64,000 nucleotides of DNA from Nocardia arthritidis NBRC 100137. GTDB lineage: Bacteria; Actinomycetota; Actinomycetes; Mycobacteriales; Mycobacteriaceae. Numbering within the stretch: the stretch's first letter is position 1; every line of letters begins with the position of its first letter. A model generated the notes under the pieces. It saw only the letters and a list, made by a program, of their open reading frames with translations. It was not told the origin of the DNA and ran no database searches. The position numbers were made by a program, and so were the translations under genes. The DNA is taken from assembly GCF_001612765.1 (NCBI RefSeq), contig NZ_BDBB01000028.1, forward strand, positions 42,587-106,586. The letters run 5' to 3'. This document shows, in pieces, positions 24,240-32,869 of this stretch.

Positions 24240-25154
24240 TCAGATTCCGACCTCGATGACGTCGACGGAGACGGTGATCGTGCTGTCCTTGGCGTCGGTG
24301 TAGATGATGCCGCGCAGCGGAGGGACGTCCGCGTAGTCCCGGCCCCACGCGGCGGTGATGTAGCGCTCGCCGCCGAACTGGTCGTTGGTGGGGTCGAGGT
24401 CGAGCCAGTGGCCGGTGCGGTCGGATTCGTGCGCGGCGGGTGTCCACACGGCCGCCCAGGCATGCGTGGCGTCGGCGCCGACCATCCGCTCCTTGCCCGG
24501 CGGCGGATCGGTGGCCAGGTAGCCGGACACGTAACGGGCGGCGAGACCGTGCGACCGCAGGCAGGCGATGGCGAGGCGGGCGAAGTCCTGACAGACGCCG
24601 GCGCGTGCGGCGAACACGTCGGCCACCCGGGTGGACACCGTCGTGGCGCCGGACCGGTAGGCGAAGTCGTCGTGGATACGCGTGTTCAGCTCGGCCACCG
24701 CCTCCAGCAGCGGCCTGCCCGGCGGGAAGGATTCGGCCGTGTACGCGACGATCTCCGCAGTGATCTCCGGCGGGTGCAGGTCCAGGGCGAACTCCACGGC
24801 GAACGGTCCGTTCGCACCGGTCGGCCGCGCTTTCTCCCAAGGCTCGGCGGCCGGGCCGACGTCGTCCAGAAGGGGAGCGTCGAGTTCGACCAGTGATTGG
24901 CCGACGACGGTCAGAGCACGATGTTCGGTGGCGACGTGGAAATAGGAGGTGATGTTGCCGTACACGTCCGCGCCGACCGACCGGTCCGAGGGAGCCGGGT
25001 CGATCCGGATGTCGTGGGACAGCAGTCGCTGGCCGGGCAGGTCACGTGGCGTGAGGTACGCGCGACCGTACGAATTGGTGACCTCCCCGGAGTACGAGTA
25101 CTTGGTGCGATGCTCCACTTGATAGCGGCGCACCGCACCGCCCGGACCGGTCAT
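24240..25154 (-). CDS. Transglutaminase-like protein (with N-terminal beta domain)
   Basis: 304 residues. The N-terminal bacterial transglutaminase domain (about 10-85, with SYSGEVTNSYGRAYLTPR) precedes a papain-fold transglutaminase core. Catalytic residues visible are Cys188 (GVCQDFARL), His231 (ATHAWAAVW) and Asp in WLDLDPTND (about 252-254). The family is linked to amide hydrolysis or peptide-bond formation together with ATP-grasp/alpha-E proteins. Its ATG overlaps the stop of that fused gene upstream by four bases. The same trio occurs as separate genes in M. tuberculosis Rv2409c-Rv2411c. Confidence 0.9.
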   Translation of the reverse strand: MTGPGGAVRRYQVEHRTKYSYSGEVTNSYGRAYLTPRDLPGQRLLSHDIRIDPAPSDRSVGADVYGNITSYFHVATEHRALTVVGQSLVELDAPLLDDVGPAAEPWEKARPTGANGPFAVEFALDLHPPEITAEIVAYTAESFPPGRPLLEAVAELNTRIHDDFAYRSGATTVSTRVADVFAARAGVCQDFARLAIACLRSHGLAARYVSGYLATDPPPGKERMVGADATHAWAAVWTPAAHESDRTGHWLDLDPTNDQFGGERYITAAWGRDYADVPPLRGIIYTDAKDSTITVSVDVIEVGI

Positions 25155-28100
25155 TCGACAACCTGCGCGCTACCCCACAGCGGCTGGATGCCGACCGGCA
25201 GCGACAGCGTCGTGGTCTCGAAGGACTCGGATACCTTGCGCAGACGCAAGTGCACTCCCTCCAGCAACTCCGCCAGTTCGGTGCGCCGATCGTCCGCGTC
25301 GGTGACCTCCAAGTCGTCGGGGTCGAGGCGGCGCAGCATGCGGCGTGCGTCCGCGAGCAGCCGCTGCGGACGCGAGGAGGCCGAAGCGCCGGGCAACGCG
25401 TGGAAATCGGCGTGCAGCCGCTCCAGCTGGTAAGCCAGTGATCGCGGGTTGGCGGTGTCGAACAGCAGGAGTTCGGCGACGTTCGACAGGCGCACCGAAT
25501 CCTGATGCCGCCGACGGTAACTCACGGAGGACTCGGTGGCTCGCAACACCCAGTCCGTGACTTCTCGCTCGGTCTGCTCCGGATACCGCTTGGTCAGCGC
25601 GGCCGAGAGCAGCGCGGTCATGGCGAGACCGCGCTCGATGCGCTTGCCGATGTCCCTGACGTGCCATCCGGTGTCGCGGATCAGCGACTCTGCGTCGATT
25701 CCGGACAGCGCGAGCAACCCGGCCAGGGTACGCGAATGCACGTCCGACAACTCCGCCTCCAGGTCGTCCACCCCGGCCGGATAGCCGGCCAGCGCGCGGT
25801 CGACCGCACCGAGGATCATCCACGTGTCCACCGACAACTGGTCGCGCACGGCGCGCGCGGCGTTGCCGTACCGGTCGATCGCGAAGGCCAGCGATCCGGG
25901 CAGCTCCCGGTCGATCGTCAGCGCGACGAGGTAGTCGTGGCCGGCGCGGGACGCGCCGGGCACCGGCGGCGCGTTGTCCTCCGCCGCGCTGGTCGTCTCG
26001 TCGCTGTCCGATCGCCCGGCGACGGCCTCGACGCCGGCCGCGACCGGATGCGCATCGGCACCGGCAACGGCTTCCTCGCGAGCGCCCCCTCCCGCACCGG
26101 GCAGTGCCGGAACGGGTCTCGGCTGCCCTTCGGCATGCGCGGTCGAGCCGGCCCCGGCGTGTGCCCGCTCGTCGCCGTATCGCGCGACTGCCCCGTCGAC
26201 GGCGACGCCCGGCGCGGGCGTGCCGCGATCGGCCGAACTCTGCTGCGGCGCAAGGGCTCGCACTTCCGGGCCGAACAGTCCCTCGGTCGGAGCCGCGGTG
26301 GCGGTGACCCGGCCGAGGGCGGCCAGCAGGATCGGCAGCGCCTCGGCGCCTTCCAGCCAGGGGCGATAACGGAACTCCTGGTAGCGCTCGTGGGTGGCGA
26401 TCAGCAGACGGGCGGCATCCTCCGCGCGCTCGCCGTAACGGCCGATCCAGAACAGGTCGTTGAGCACGCGCGGTGAGCTGATCGCCGCCACGGTGGGGGC
26501 GGTGCGCCGTTCGCGCTCGCGGGGCGGCTCGGTGCTGATCGCGGCGGCGGGCGTCGGCGCGGCCCGCACCCAGATGTCCTTGGCGGCGACCTTGCGCGCG
26601 GCACGATCAGGCGTGCGCTGACGCAGCTGGCCGAGACCACCGGACATCACGGTGTAGCCGCCCCGGTGGGCGAGCGAGAACAATCGCATGCCGACGGGAG
26701 CCGCGCCGATGCCGCCGTGATCGCGGATGGCGGGCGTGACGGAGAACTGCGCCGGTTCCTGGCCCACCCACTGCCACCCGTGCGCATCGATCCTGGCCTT
26801 CAGCTCCGCGCGCTGATCCCGGCTCAGCTCGGGGCCGAACACCGTGGCCCCGTCGACCGCGGAGCGGAGGATCAGCTTGTCCAGCTTCGCGATCAAGTGC
26901 TCGCGTTCCCGCTCGTGCCCACCCCAGTACGACGGCACGCTCTCCAGCAGCAGGTCCTCGCCCAGCAGCGCGCGGGACAAGGCGGGCAGGAAACCGGCCA
27001 GCGCGGGATTCTCCAGCAGCCCGCTGCCGAGCGTGTTCACCACTGTCACCGCACCGCGCCGCAGTACCTCGACCAGTCCCACCACGCCCAGTCGCGAATC
27101 CGGCCGCAGATCGAGCGGATCGGAGAATTCGGCGTCCACCCGGCGCAACACCACGTCCACCCGCTTCAGCGTGCCCAGCGACCGCATCCACAGCGCGCCG
27201 TCGCGCACCACCAGATCGGCGCTCTCCACCAGCGGAAAACCGAGCGTGGAAGCGAGATACGCCTGATCGAACGCGGTCTCGGAGTGCGCTCCGGGGCTGA
27301 GCAGCACGACCACCGGCTCGTCGTCGTCGGTCGGCGCCGATTCGATCAACATCAATCGCATCGCCCTGGCGAACGGCGTGAGCGGACGTGGATTGGCGTG
27401 CTCGAACGATTCCGGGACAGCGGTCGACACCACCCTGCGATCCGCCAGCGCGTATCCGGCGCCCGCGGGCGCCTGCGTCCAGTCGGCGAGCGCGCGGAAC
27501 CGCCCGTCGCTCCAACGGCTGATATCGCAGGCGTGCAGCAAGAGCTGGTGCCGCCCCGGCACCGTGATGCCGTGCGCGGCCCGGACATAGCCGCGGTTGC
27601 CGAACACGGCCTCCGGCGCGAGCAGTCCCGAGCCGAGCGTCCTGCGCGGCCCGTAGATATCGGTGAGCACCTCGTCGAACACGCGAGAGCGCTGCTCCAA
27701 CCCGGCCTCCAGCCGGGTCCAATCGTCGGCGGCCACCAGCAGGGGAATCGGGTCGAGGCGCCACGGCGCCGGGGTTTCGGCCGCTGCGCCGGCCTCGAGG
27801 TAGGTGATTCCGTCGTCATCGATCAGCCTGCGCACCCGGCTGTCGAGCCTGCCGAGGCCGTCCCCGCCGAGTTCGGCGAAGTCGGCGGACAGCTCCGACC
27901 ACATCCGGCGCACGTTGCCGTCCGCGTCGACCAGTTCGTCGTAGTAACCCGCGACGGGCGCACCGCATTCGTCGTAGGCGGCGCTTTCGGCGCCCTCCGA
28001 ACGGTAGCGCGTGAACTGCTCGCGCACCGTGGCGCCGGTCGCGGGCTTCCGCCGCTCATCGCGCAACATCACCGCGCCGACCTCGCTTCCGCGCCATCCG

Positions 28101-28156
28101 TACCAACGGTCGTCGAACGCTCCGGGCGGTCCGCGCCCGGCGGGCTGTGTGACCAT
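25151..28156 (-). CDS. Circularly permuted ATP-grasp protein fused to alpha-E domain
   Basis: About 1001 residues from the chosen start. A type-2 circularly permuted ATP-grasp domain spans roughly 50-530 (landmarks: ITYLEAGA, AHGITVPGRHQLLLHACDIS, VVVLLSPGAHSETAFDQAY, SVPSYWGG). The alpha-E helical domain begins near 565 (VLNDLFWIGRYGERAEDAARL). It is interrupted at about 625-740 by a low-complexity Ala/Pro/Gly/Glu segment and resumes at DYLVALTIDRELPG through the C-terminus. In mycobacteria these two domains are separate proteins. The family is predicted to make a peptide-like modification with the partner transglutaminase. The start is uncertain: ATGs at 28156 and 28069 are possible, neither with a strong ribosome site. 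Confidence 0.85.
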   Translation of the reverse strand: MVTQPAGRGPPGAFDDRWYGWRGSEVGAVMLRDERRKPATGATVREQFTRYRSEGAESAAYDECGAPVAGYYDELVDADGNVRRMWSELSADFAELGGDGLGRLDSRVRRLIDDDGITYLEAGAAAETPAPWRLDPIPLLVAADDWTRLEAGLEQRSRVFDEVLTDIYGPRRTLGSGLLAPEAVFGNRGYVRAAHGITVPGRHQLLLHACDISRWSDGRFRALADWTQAPAGAGYALADRRVVSTAVPESFEHANPRPLTPFARAMRLMLIESAPTDDDEPVVVLLSPGAHSETAFDQAYLASTLGFPLVESADLVVRDGALWMRSLGTLKRVDVVLRRVDAEFSDPLDLRPDSRLGVVGLVEVLRRGAVTVVNTLGSGLLENPALAGFLPALSRALLGEDLLLESVPSYWGGHEREREHLIAKLDKLILRSAVDGATVFGPELSRDQRAELKARIDAHGWQWVGQEPAQFSVTPAIRDHGGIGAAPVGMRLFSLAHRGGYTVMSGGLGQLRQRTPDRAARKVAAKDIWVRAAPTPAAAISTEPPRERERRTAPTVAAISSPRVLNDLFWIGRYGERAEDAARLLIATHERYQEFRYRPWLEGAEALPILLAALGRVTATAAPTEGLFGPEVRALAPQQSSADRGTPAPGVAVDGAVARYGDERAHAGAGSTAHAEGQPRPVPALPGAGGGAREEAVAGADAHPVAAGVEAVAGRSDSDETTSAAEDNAPPVPGASRAGHDYLVALTIDRELPGSLAFAIDRYGNAARAVRDQLSVDTWMILGAVDRALAGYPAGVDDLEAELSDVHSRTLAGLLALSGIDAESLIRDTGWHVRDIGKRIERGLAMTALLSAALTKRYPEQTEREVTDWVLRATESSVSYRRRHQDSVRLSNVAELLLFDTANPRSLAYQLERLHADFHALPGASASSRPQRLLADARRMLRRLDPDDLEVTDADDRRTELAELLEGVHLRLRKVSESFETTTLSLPVGIQPLWGSAQVVE

Positions 28157-28312
28157 TTTCGCATGTCGCGGTCCCGGCACCGGGCGAACCGGCAGCCCGC
28201 GCGGCGTGGTCGCACCTGCGCCGGACACGGCGACACACGGGCCGAGGTCCCACCGCGTCCGGCGAGCCGGTGGTATCACCGAACCACGACAACGATCTCG
28301 TCAGGAGGTCAT

Positions 28313-28516
28313 ATGCGTACACCAGGTTGTTCATCGTGTGAATCCGCGTTCGACCACTGCCACGGAACCCTGATCGTGCACGCGAGCCGGATCGCGGAAT
28401 GCACCGACGAGCAGTGCCTCGAGCTCAGCCATGACCGGCACGCCTTCGTCCTCGATTGCCGAGACCTCGCGGGCGGCTGCCGGTGCACCGACGACACGGT
28501 CCGCCGCCGCGCCTGA
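28313..28516 (+). CDS. Small cysteine-rich conserved protein
   Basis: 67 residues with eight cysteines and several histidines: CSSCESAFDHCHG near the start, AECTDEQCLEL in the middle and LDCRDLAGGCRCTDD at the end. The spacing suggests a metal-binding or redox module. AGGAGG lies five bases before the ATG, one of the strongest ribosome sites in the window, implying heavy translation. It is divergent from the ATP-grasp/transglutaminase operon and heads a two-gene unit with the next gene (21-bp gap). I believe homologues exist in related actinomycetes, function unknown. Confidence 0.8.
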   Translation: MRTPGCSSCESAFDHCHGTLIVHASRIAECTDEQCLELSHDRHAFVLDCRDLAGGCRCTDDTVRRRA

Positions 28517-28537
28517 ACGGTTCCGTACCCTGGCCCG

Positions 28538-29182
28538 GTGAGCTATGACCACGTGTTGCTGCCGTCCGGTGTCGCGTCGTCGATCGCGGAGGTCGACGCC
28601 TACCTGAGCACCCAGCAGGGCGCCCCCGAATCGGGGACGGTGGCGCGGATCGCGGCCGAACTGAACAGACGCAACGCGGAACTGCCCGAGGAAGACAGCT
28701 TTCTCAGCACCGTGCCGGTCGGCGGCGCGGCCACCGGCGCGGTGCTGCACGTGCCGTGTCCCTACGACGCGATCGGTTTCGTCCGCCACCTGCTGTTCGA
28801 ACTGGCCACACCGCTGAACTACGCCGTCTACGATCCGCAGCTGGCCTGGCTGATCGATCCCGCCGGGCACGTCAGGGCCATGGTCACGCACGGTGGCGCG
28901 GGCGAGTTCCCATACCTGACCGAAGCGCTTGTCCACCGGTGGATCCCGGAGCTGAGCCCGCCCAACCCGTACCTCGTGGTCGAGCGCGGCGACCAGTTCT
29001 ACATCCAGACCTACCGCGACAATTCCGGCGCGTACACCGTGGAATACCGGGATGGCGATCCCGACAGGCATTTCGGCACCACCGTCTCCGACCCGGCCAC
29101 CGTGGCCGCCCTCATCTGGGGTTGGGCCAACGACGACCGCAGCCGTTTCCCCGGCCTACCCTGGTCTCGCGTCGATCTGTAG
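28538..29182 (+). CDS. Conserved hypothetical protein
   Basis: 214 residues from a GTG. No signal peptide and no membrane helix. N-terminal YDHVLLPSGVASSIAEVDAY is followed by a central domain with NYAVYDPQLAWLID. The C-terminal half is beta-strand-rich (PYLVVERGDQFYIQTYRDNSGAYTV split at 146-170, then DRHFGTTVSDPATVAALIWGWA). That C-terminal pattern is reminiscent of immunity-type or substrate-recognition beta domains found in actinobacteria, but I cannot assign a family. It follows the Cys-rich gene by 21 bp and probably shares its transcript. Confidence 0.75.
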   Translation: MSYDHVLLPSGVASSIAEVDAYLSTQQGAPESGTVARIAAELNRRNAELPEEDSFLSTVPVGGAATGAVLHVPCPYDAIGFVRHLLFELATPLNYAVYDPQLAWLIDPAGHVRAMVTHGGAGEFPYLTEALVHRWIPELSPPNPYLVVERGDQFYIQTYRDNSGAYTVEYRDGDPDRHFGTTVSDPATVAALIWGWANDDRSRFPGLPWSRVDL

Positions 29183-29188
29183 CGCCGA

Positions 29189-29815
29189 TCACTGGTTCTG
29201 GATGGCCAGCCGGCCTGCCAGCGCGAGGAACGAGGCGCCGAAAACCCGTCGCGTCCAGGTGACGACGGCGGGCCTGGAGACGACCTGGTCGCGGACGGCG
29301 GCCGCGCAGGCGCCGTAGACCGCGAACACCACGAAGGTCGCGAGCATGAAGATGCCACTCAGCTCGAGCATGCGCGCGACCGCGTTCGGCGCGCCGCTGG
29401 GCACGAACTGCGGGAGGAACGCGAAGAAGAAGATGGTCAGCTTGGGGTTGAGCAGGTTCAGCAGCACCGCCGAGGTGATCACCTTCCGCACCGAGGGCGC
29501 GGTGTGCCCGGTCTGTTCCGGCACGGCGAGCGCGCCCTTGTCCCGGAAGGTGCTCCAGGCCATGTACACCAGATAGGCGACGCCGAGGTACTTCAGCGTC
29601 TGGAACGCGACCGCGCTGGCGTTCAGCAGCGCGGCCAGTCCTGTGATCGCCGCGATCAGGTGCGGGACGGTGCCGAGCGTGCAGCCGAAAGCCGCGATCA
29701 CCGCGGCCCGCACGCCCCTGGACAGTCCGGCCGCGAGCGTGAACAGCACACCGGTTCCGGGGGTGGCGACGATGACGAGCGTCGTCAGCAAGAATTCGAT
29801 GCTCATCTGCGACAC
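29189..29815 (-). CDS. LysE/RhtB family amino-acid exporter
   Basis: 208 residues with six hydrophobic helices. The RhtB signature is present at the N-terminus (VIVATPGTGVLFTLAAGLSRGVRAA) and in the middle (VLLNLLNPKLTIFFFAFLPQFV), where the NPK motif is diagnostic. Members export homoserine, threonine, lysine or similar molecules. The gene converges on the preceding hypothetical protein gene, with only six bases between the stops. Substrate unknown. Confidence 0.9.
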   Translation of the reverse strand: MSQMSIEFLLTTLVIVATPGTGVLFTLAAGLSRGVRAAVIAAFGCTLGTVPHLIAAITGLAALLNASAVAFQTLKYLGVAYLVYMAWSTFRDKGALAVPEQTGHTAPSVRKVITSAVLLNLLNPKLTIFFFAFLPQFVPSGAPNAVARMLELSGIFMLATFVVFAVYGACAAAVRDQVVSRPAVVTWTRRVFGASFLALAGRLAIQNQ

Positions 29816-29868
29816 GGTAACCCACGCCGGGCGCGGCGCAATCCCGCTCGCGAGAGCGTTTGCGCCTG

Positions 29869-30477
29869 CTACAGCGCGCGCCGCCCGGACAGCGCGCGGC
29901 CGAGGGTCAGCTCGTCGGCGAATTCGAGGTCGCCGCCCATCGGCAGGCCCGAGGCCAGCCTGGTCACGCTCAGGCCGGGGAAGTCACGCAGCATCCGGAC
30001 CAGATAGGTGGCCGTGGCCTCGCCCTCGGTGTTCGGATCGGTCGCGATGATCACCTCGCTGACGTCGACGCCGTCCTCCTGGCTTCCGATGCGCGCCAGC
30101 AACTCCCGGATGCGCAGCTGGTCGGGACCGATGCCGCTGAGCGGATCGAGCGCGCCGCCGAGCACGTGGTAGCGACCGCGGAACTCCCGGGTGCGCTCGA
30201 TCGCCTGCACGTCCTTGGGTTCCTCGACCACGCAGATCATGGTCCGGTCCCGGCGCGGGTCGGCGCAGATACGGCACAGCTCTCCGTCGGAGACCGTCCC
30301 GCATGTCACACAGAACTGCACACCGTCACGCACCTTCTGCAGCGCGGCCTGCAACCGATCGATCTCCGGCGGCTCCACCCCGAGCAGGTGAAAGGCGATG
30401 CGCTGGGCGCTCTTCGGACCGACGCCGGGCAGCTTGCCCAATTCGTCGATCAGATCCTGGACCGGACCCTCGTACAA
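29869..30477 (-). CDS. recR: Recombination mediator RecR
   Basis: 202 residues, normal length. It works with RecO and RecF to load RecA on gapped DNA in the cytoplasm. Domains in order: N-terminal helix-hairpin-helix (LGKLPGVGPKSAQRIAFHLL), a C4 zinc finger (FCVTCGTVSDGELCRICADP), a Toprim domain with VVEEPKDV and EVIIATDPNTEGEATA, and a C-terminal Walker-B-like tail. It is downstream of the YbaB gene with a 13-bp gap, the near-universal ybaB-recR pairing, so both are likely one transcript. Matches Rv3715c. Confidence 0.97.
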   Translation of the reverse strand: MYEGPVQDLIDELGKLPGVGPKSAQRIAFHLLGVEPPEIDRLQAALQKVRDGVQFCVTCGTVSDGELCRICADPRRDRTMICVVEEPKDVQAIERTREFRGRYHVLGGALDPLSGIGPDQLRIRELLARIGSQEDGVDVSEVIIATDPNTEGEATATYLVRMLRDFPGLSVTRLASGLPMGGDLEFADELTLGRALSGRRAL

Positions 30478-30490
30478 CTGCTACCCCGGC

Positions 30491-30823
30491 TCAGAAACCG
30501 GGCAGCGAACCGCCGCCGAGGCCACCGGACAGCGGTCCGAGCCGTTCCGCGGCGACGCGCTGCGCGTTGGCCATCGCGTCGTTGACCGCGCCGATGACCA
30601 GGTCCTGCAAGGTCTCGACGTCGTCGGGATCCACGGCCTTCGGGTCGATGGTCAGCGACACCACCTCACCGCTGGCCTTGATGGTGACCCGGACCAGGCC
30701 GCCGCCCGCCTCGCCTTCCACCTCGGTCGCCGCGATCTCTTCCTGGGCTTCCATCACCGCCTGCTGCATCTGCTGCGCCTGGGCGAGCAACTGTTGCATG
30801 TCGAACTGGCCACCTGGCTGCAC
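30491..30823 (-). CDS. YbaB/EbfC family nucleoid-associated protein
   Basis: 110 residues from a GTG with AGAGAGGA upstream. The product is a small dimeric DNA-binding protein with the family pattern DMQQLLAQAQQMQQAVMEAQ, VEGEAGGGLVRVTIKASGEV and TIDPKAVDPDDVETLQDLVI. The short glycine-rich C-terminus (GGLGGGSLPGF) is a reduced form of the Pro/Gly tail in mycobacteria. First gene of a two-gene operon with recR. The upstream ATG at 31033 would overlap the divergent gene and add a tail unlike the family, so it is rejected. Confidence 0.93.
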   Translation of the reverse strand: MQPGGQFDMQQLLAQAQQMQQAVMEAQEEIAATEVEGEAGGGLVRVTIKASGEVVSLTIDPKAVDPDDVETLQDLVIGAVNDAMANAQRVAAERLGPLSGGLGGGSLPGF

Positions 30824-31014
30824 GGGAGGGTCCTCTCTGGAGAAGGTGTCATCGGCCAGCCTAGTCCTGCCGCACCGTGTCCCCGGCGCGGCCCGACGGG
30901 TCCGATGTCGCGGCGCATGGTGGATAACAGGTTGGGTAGTTCCGGTGGAGACCGACCGAGCGCGCCTTACCATCGACACCGAGTCGGGGCCGGTGTGCAA
31001 ATCTGGAGACAAAG

Positions 31015-31647
31015 ATGATCGCAGTTCGTGCACGTTTTCTGAGCACCCTGGTGTTCACGCTCGGTGTTCCCAGCATCTTTCTCGGCGCTACGGCGCCAAC
31101 GGCGTCCGCGGACACGGAGATCATCGATGCGACCGAGGTGATCGATGCCCAAGAGGTCATCGATGCCGAAACCACCCCGGCGGTCGCGGACTATGGGGAC
31201 GGTTGCGTCCTCTATCCGGACGACAAGGCCGCGACTCTCGATTCGCTGCGCTTCCGGTGCTCGGCGGAGCAGCAGGACGCCATCTTCCGCGCCGCGCCGC
31301 TGGGCGCCGTTCCCTCCGGTGTGAAGTCGGGCTGGGTCACTCGTCCGCCGGTGATGCAAACCGTCGCGCCCCCGCTGTGGATCGGCAAGACCTTCTACAC
31401 CGGACCGGACGGCGGCTATCTGATGAACCGCCTCACCGGTGCGGGCATCGAGGGCTGGCGCGCCGACGTCTACGCGGCGCCCGCCCTGACCGACGGGCTG
31501 CCTGCCTGGGCCCTGAACTACGCGCCATCGCCGACGCCGCCGGTCTACGACGAGATCCGGGAGGTCACCCCGGGCGTGTGGTTCGGCTATTCGTGGTGGC
31601 GCGGCGCATTCCAGACCACCCTGCTGCTGACCTTCGCGCTCGCCTGA
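31015..31647 (+). CDS. Secreted hypothetical protein with acidic repeats
   Basis: 210 residues. A Sec signal peptide (MIAVRARFLSTLVFTLGVPS, cleavage probably after TASA near residue 32) is followed by three short repeats of the type DATEVI, DAQEVI, DAETT. Then comes a compact domain with two cysteines (GDGCVLYPDD, FRCSAEQQ) that could form a disulphide and a Trp/Tyr-rich C-terminal half. No family recognised. Two-thirds of it looks like a small exported beta-rich domain. It ends 50 bases before the MerR gene's ATG. Confidence 0.75.
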   Translation: MIAVRARFLSTLVFTLGVPSIFLGATAPTASADTEIIDATEVIDAQEVIDAETTPAVADYGDGCVLYPDDKAATLDSLRFRCSAEQQDAIFRAAPLGAVPSGVKSGWVTRPPVMQTVAPPLWIGKTFYTGPDGGYLMNRLTGAGIEGWRADVYAAPALTDGLPAWALNYAPSPTPPVYDEIREVTPGVWFGYSWWRGAFQTTLLLTFALA

Positions 31648-31660
31648 ACACCGGGTGTCG

Positions 31661-31691
31661 TTGACCCTCCCGTCGCTGGAGGGTGTTGGCT
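31661..31691 (+). promoter_or_regulatory. MerR-type autoregulated promoter
   Basis: TTGACC (31661-31666) and TTGGCT (31686-31691) are 19 bp apart. Between them the inverted repeat ACCCTCC (31664-31670) and GGAGGGT (31678-31684) is perfect. The gene's ATG follows six bases after the -10 box, so the transcript is probably leaderless. This is the classic MerR activator layout. Confidence 0.8.
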
Positions 31692-31697
31692 GGTGCC

Positions 31698-32510
31698 ATG
31701 ACGGCCACCGTCCCCATCGGGGAGTTCTCCAGGCTGAGCAATCTCAGCGTGAAGACGTTGCGCTACTACCACGAGATCGGCCTGCTGACTCCGGTCGGCG
31801 TGGACGCCGGTTCGGGCTATCGACGGTACGCGACGGCGCAGGTCACGCAGGCACAGTTGATCCGGCGGCTGCGCGAGCTGGACATGCCGGTCCCGGAGAT
31901 CCGCGCAGTCCTCGCCGCGCCGGACGACAACGCCCGTGACGCCACGCTGCGCGGGCATCTGGAGCGCATGGAGGCGGAGCTGATCCGCACCCGTGCGGTC
32001 GTGGCGTCGTTGCGCTCGCTGCTGACGCCCGCACCCCCGATCGCCGTGGAGTATCGCGTGGTTCCCGCGTTCCCGGCCGCGGCGATCGGCGCGACGGTGG
32101 CGCGCGAACACATCGACGAGTGGTGCGCGTCGACGTTTCCGGCGTTGTACGAGGCGCTGGCCGCCGCGGATATCGCACCCGCGGGGGTCGGGGGCGCCAC
32201 CTACAGCACCGATTTCTTCGAACAAGACGAGGGCGCGGTCGTCGCGTTCGTCCCGGTCGCCGGGGCCGATATCGTCTTGCCCTCAGTACTTTCGGCGATC
32301 GAGTTACCCGCGCGCCGGTTCGCCGTCACCGTGCACGAGGGACCGTTCGAGGATTTCGACCGCACCTACGGCGCGCTGGGCAGTCATGTGGCCGAACACG
32401 ATGTCGCGTTGCCCGAACCGATCCGCGAGTTGTACCTGCTCGGACCGGATGTGTCCGACGATCCCGCCACCTACCGAACCGAAGTGTGCTGGCCCATCGC
32501 CCAGCCGTGA
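31698..32510 (+). CDS. MerR family regulator with GyrI-like effector domain
   Basis: 270 residues. The N-terminal MerR DNA-binding domain (IGEFSRLSNLSVKTLRYYHE, then GYRRYATAQVTQAQLIRRLR) is joined by a coiled-coil helix to a C-terminal GyrI/AraC-E effector domain. That domain includes VPAFPAAAIGATV and RRFAVTVHEGPFEDFDRTYG and binds small aromatic or cationic drugs in relatives such as BmrR. It likely activates its own promoter just upstream and the linked VOC gene (11-bp gap). The ATG at 31698 is preferred over one five codons earlier, which would lie inside the operator. Confidence 0.92.
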   Translation: MTATVPIGEFSRLSNLSVKTLRYYHEIGLLTPVGVDAGSGYRRYATAQVTQAQLIRRLRELDMPVPEIRAVLAAPDDNARDATLRGHLERMEAELIRTRAVVASLRSLLTPAPPIAVEYRVVPAFPAAAIGATVAREHIDEWCASTFPALYEALAAADIAPAGVGGATYSTDFFEQDEGAVVAFVPVAGADIVLPSVLSAIELPARRFAVTVHEGPFEDFDRTYGALGSHVAEHDVALPEPIRELYLLGPDVSDDPATYRTEVCWPIAQP

Positions 32511-32521
32511 AGGAGACATCC

Positions 32522-32869
32522 ATGACGCTCTCTATCGCCCACGTCACCATCGACTGCGAGAACGCGGGCGCGCTCGCCGAATTCTGGTCGCGATTGCTGG
32601 AGACGCCCGTCGATCCCGGCCCCACGCCGGAATTCGCCACCGTCGGCCGGACCACAGGCGCGGCGACCGCGCTGATGTTCCTCCGGGTGCCCGACAAGAA
32701 CCCCGGTAAGAACGTGATCCATCTCGACCTGCTCGCCTCCGACCGGGACGAAGTCGGACGCGCGATCGACCTCGGCGCGAAGCACGTCGGCGACTTCGAC
32801 GAGTGGGGCACGAAGTGGACGACGCTGGCCGACCCCGAGGGGAACCTCTTCGATATCGCGGCCGAGTAG
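32522..32869 (+). CDS. VOC family protein (glyoxalase/bleomycin-resistance-like)
   Basis: 115 residues. Two beta-alpha-beta-beta-beta units: SIAHVTIDCENAGALAEFWS in the first half, then NVIHLDLLASDRDEVGRAID and WTTLADPEGNLFDIAAE at the end. VOC proteins of this length often bind and sequester antibiotics or act as lyases. GAAGGAG lies just upstream and it is 11 bp from the MerR gene, so it is probably the regulator's target: the effector-bound MerR would raise VOC expression. The stop codon lies in a tandem 25-bp duplication. Confidence 0.9.
   Translation: MTLSIAHVTIDCENAGALAEFWSRLLETPVDPGPTPEFATVGRTTGAATALMFLRVPDKNPGKNVIHLDLLASDRDEVGRAIDLGAKHVGDFDEWGTKWTTLADPEGNLFDIAAE

Noticed and set aside
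26666..28516. A 616-codon frame ending at the Cys-rich gene
   Set aside because: Only the last 67 codons, from the ATG with AGGAGG, are a gene. The rest is antisense to the ATP-grasp protein.
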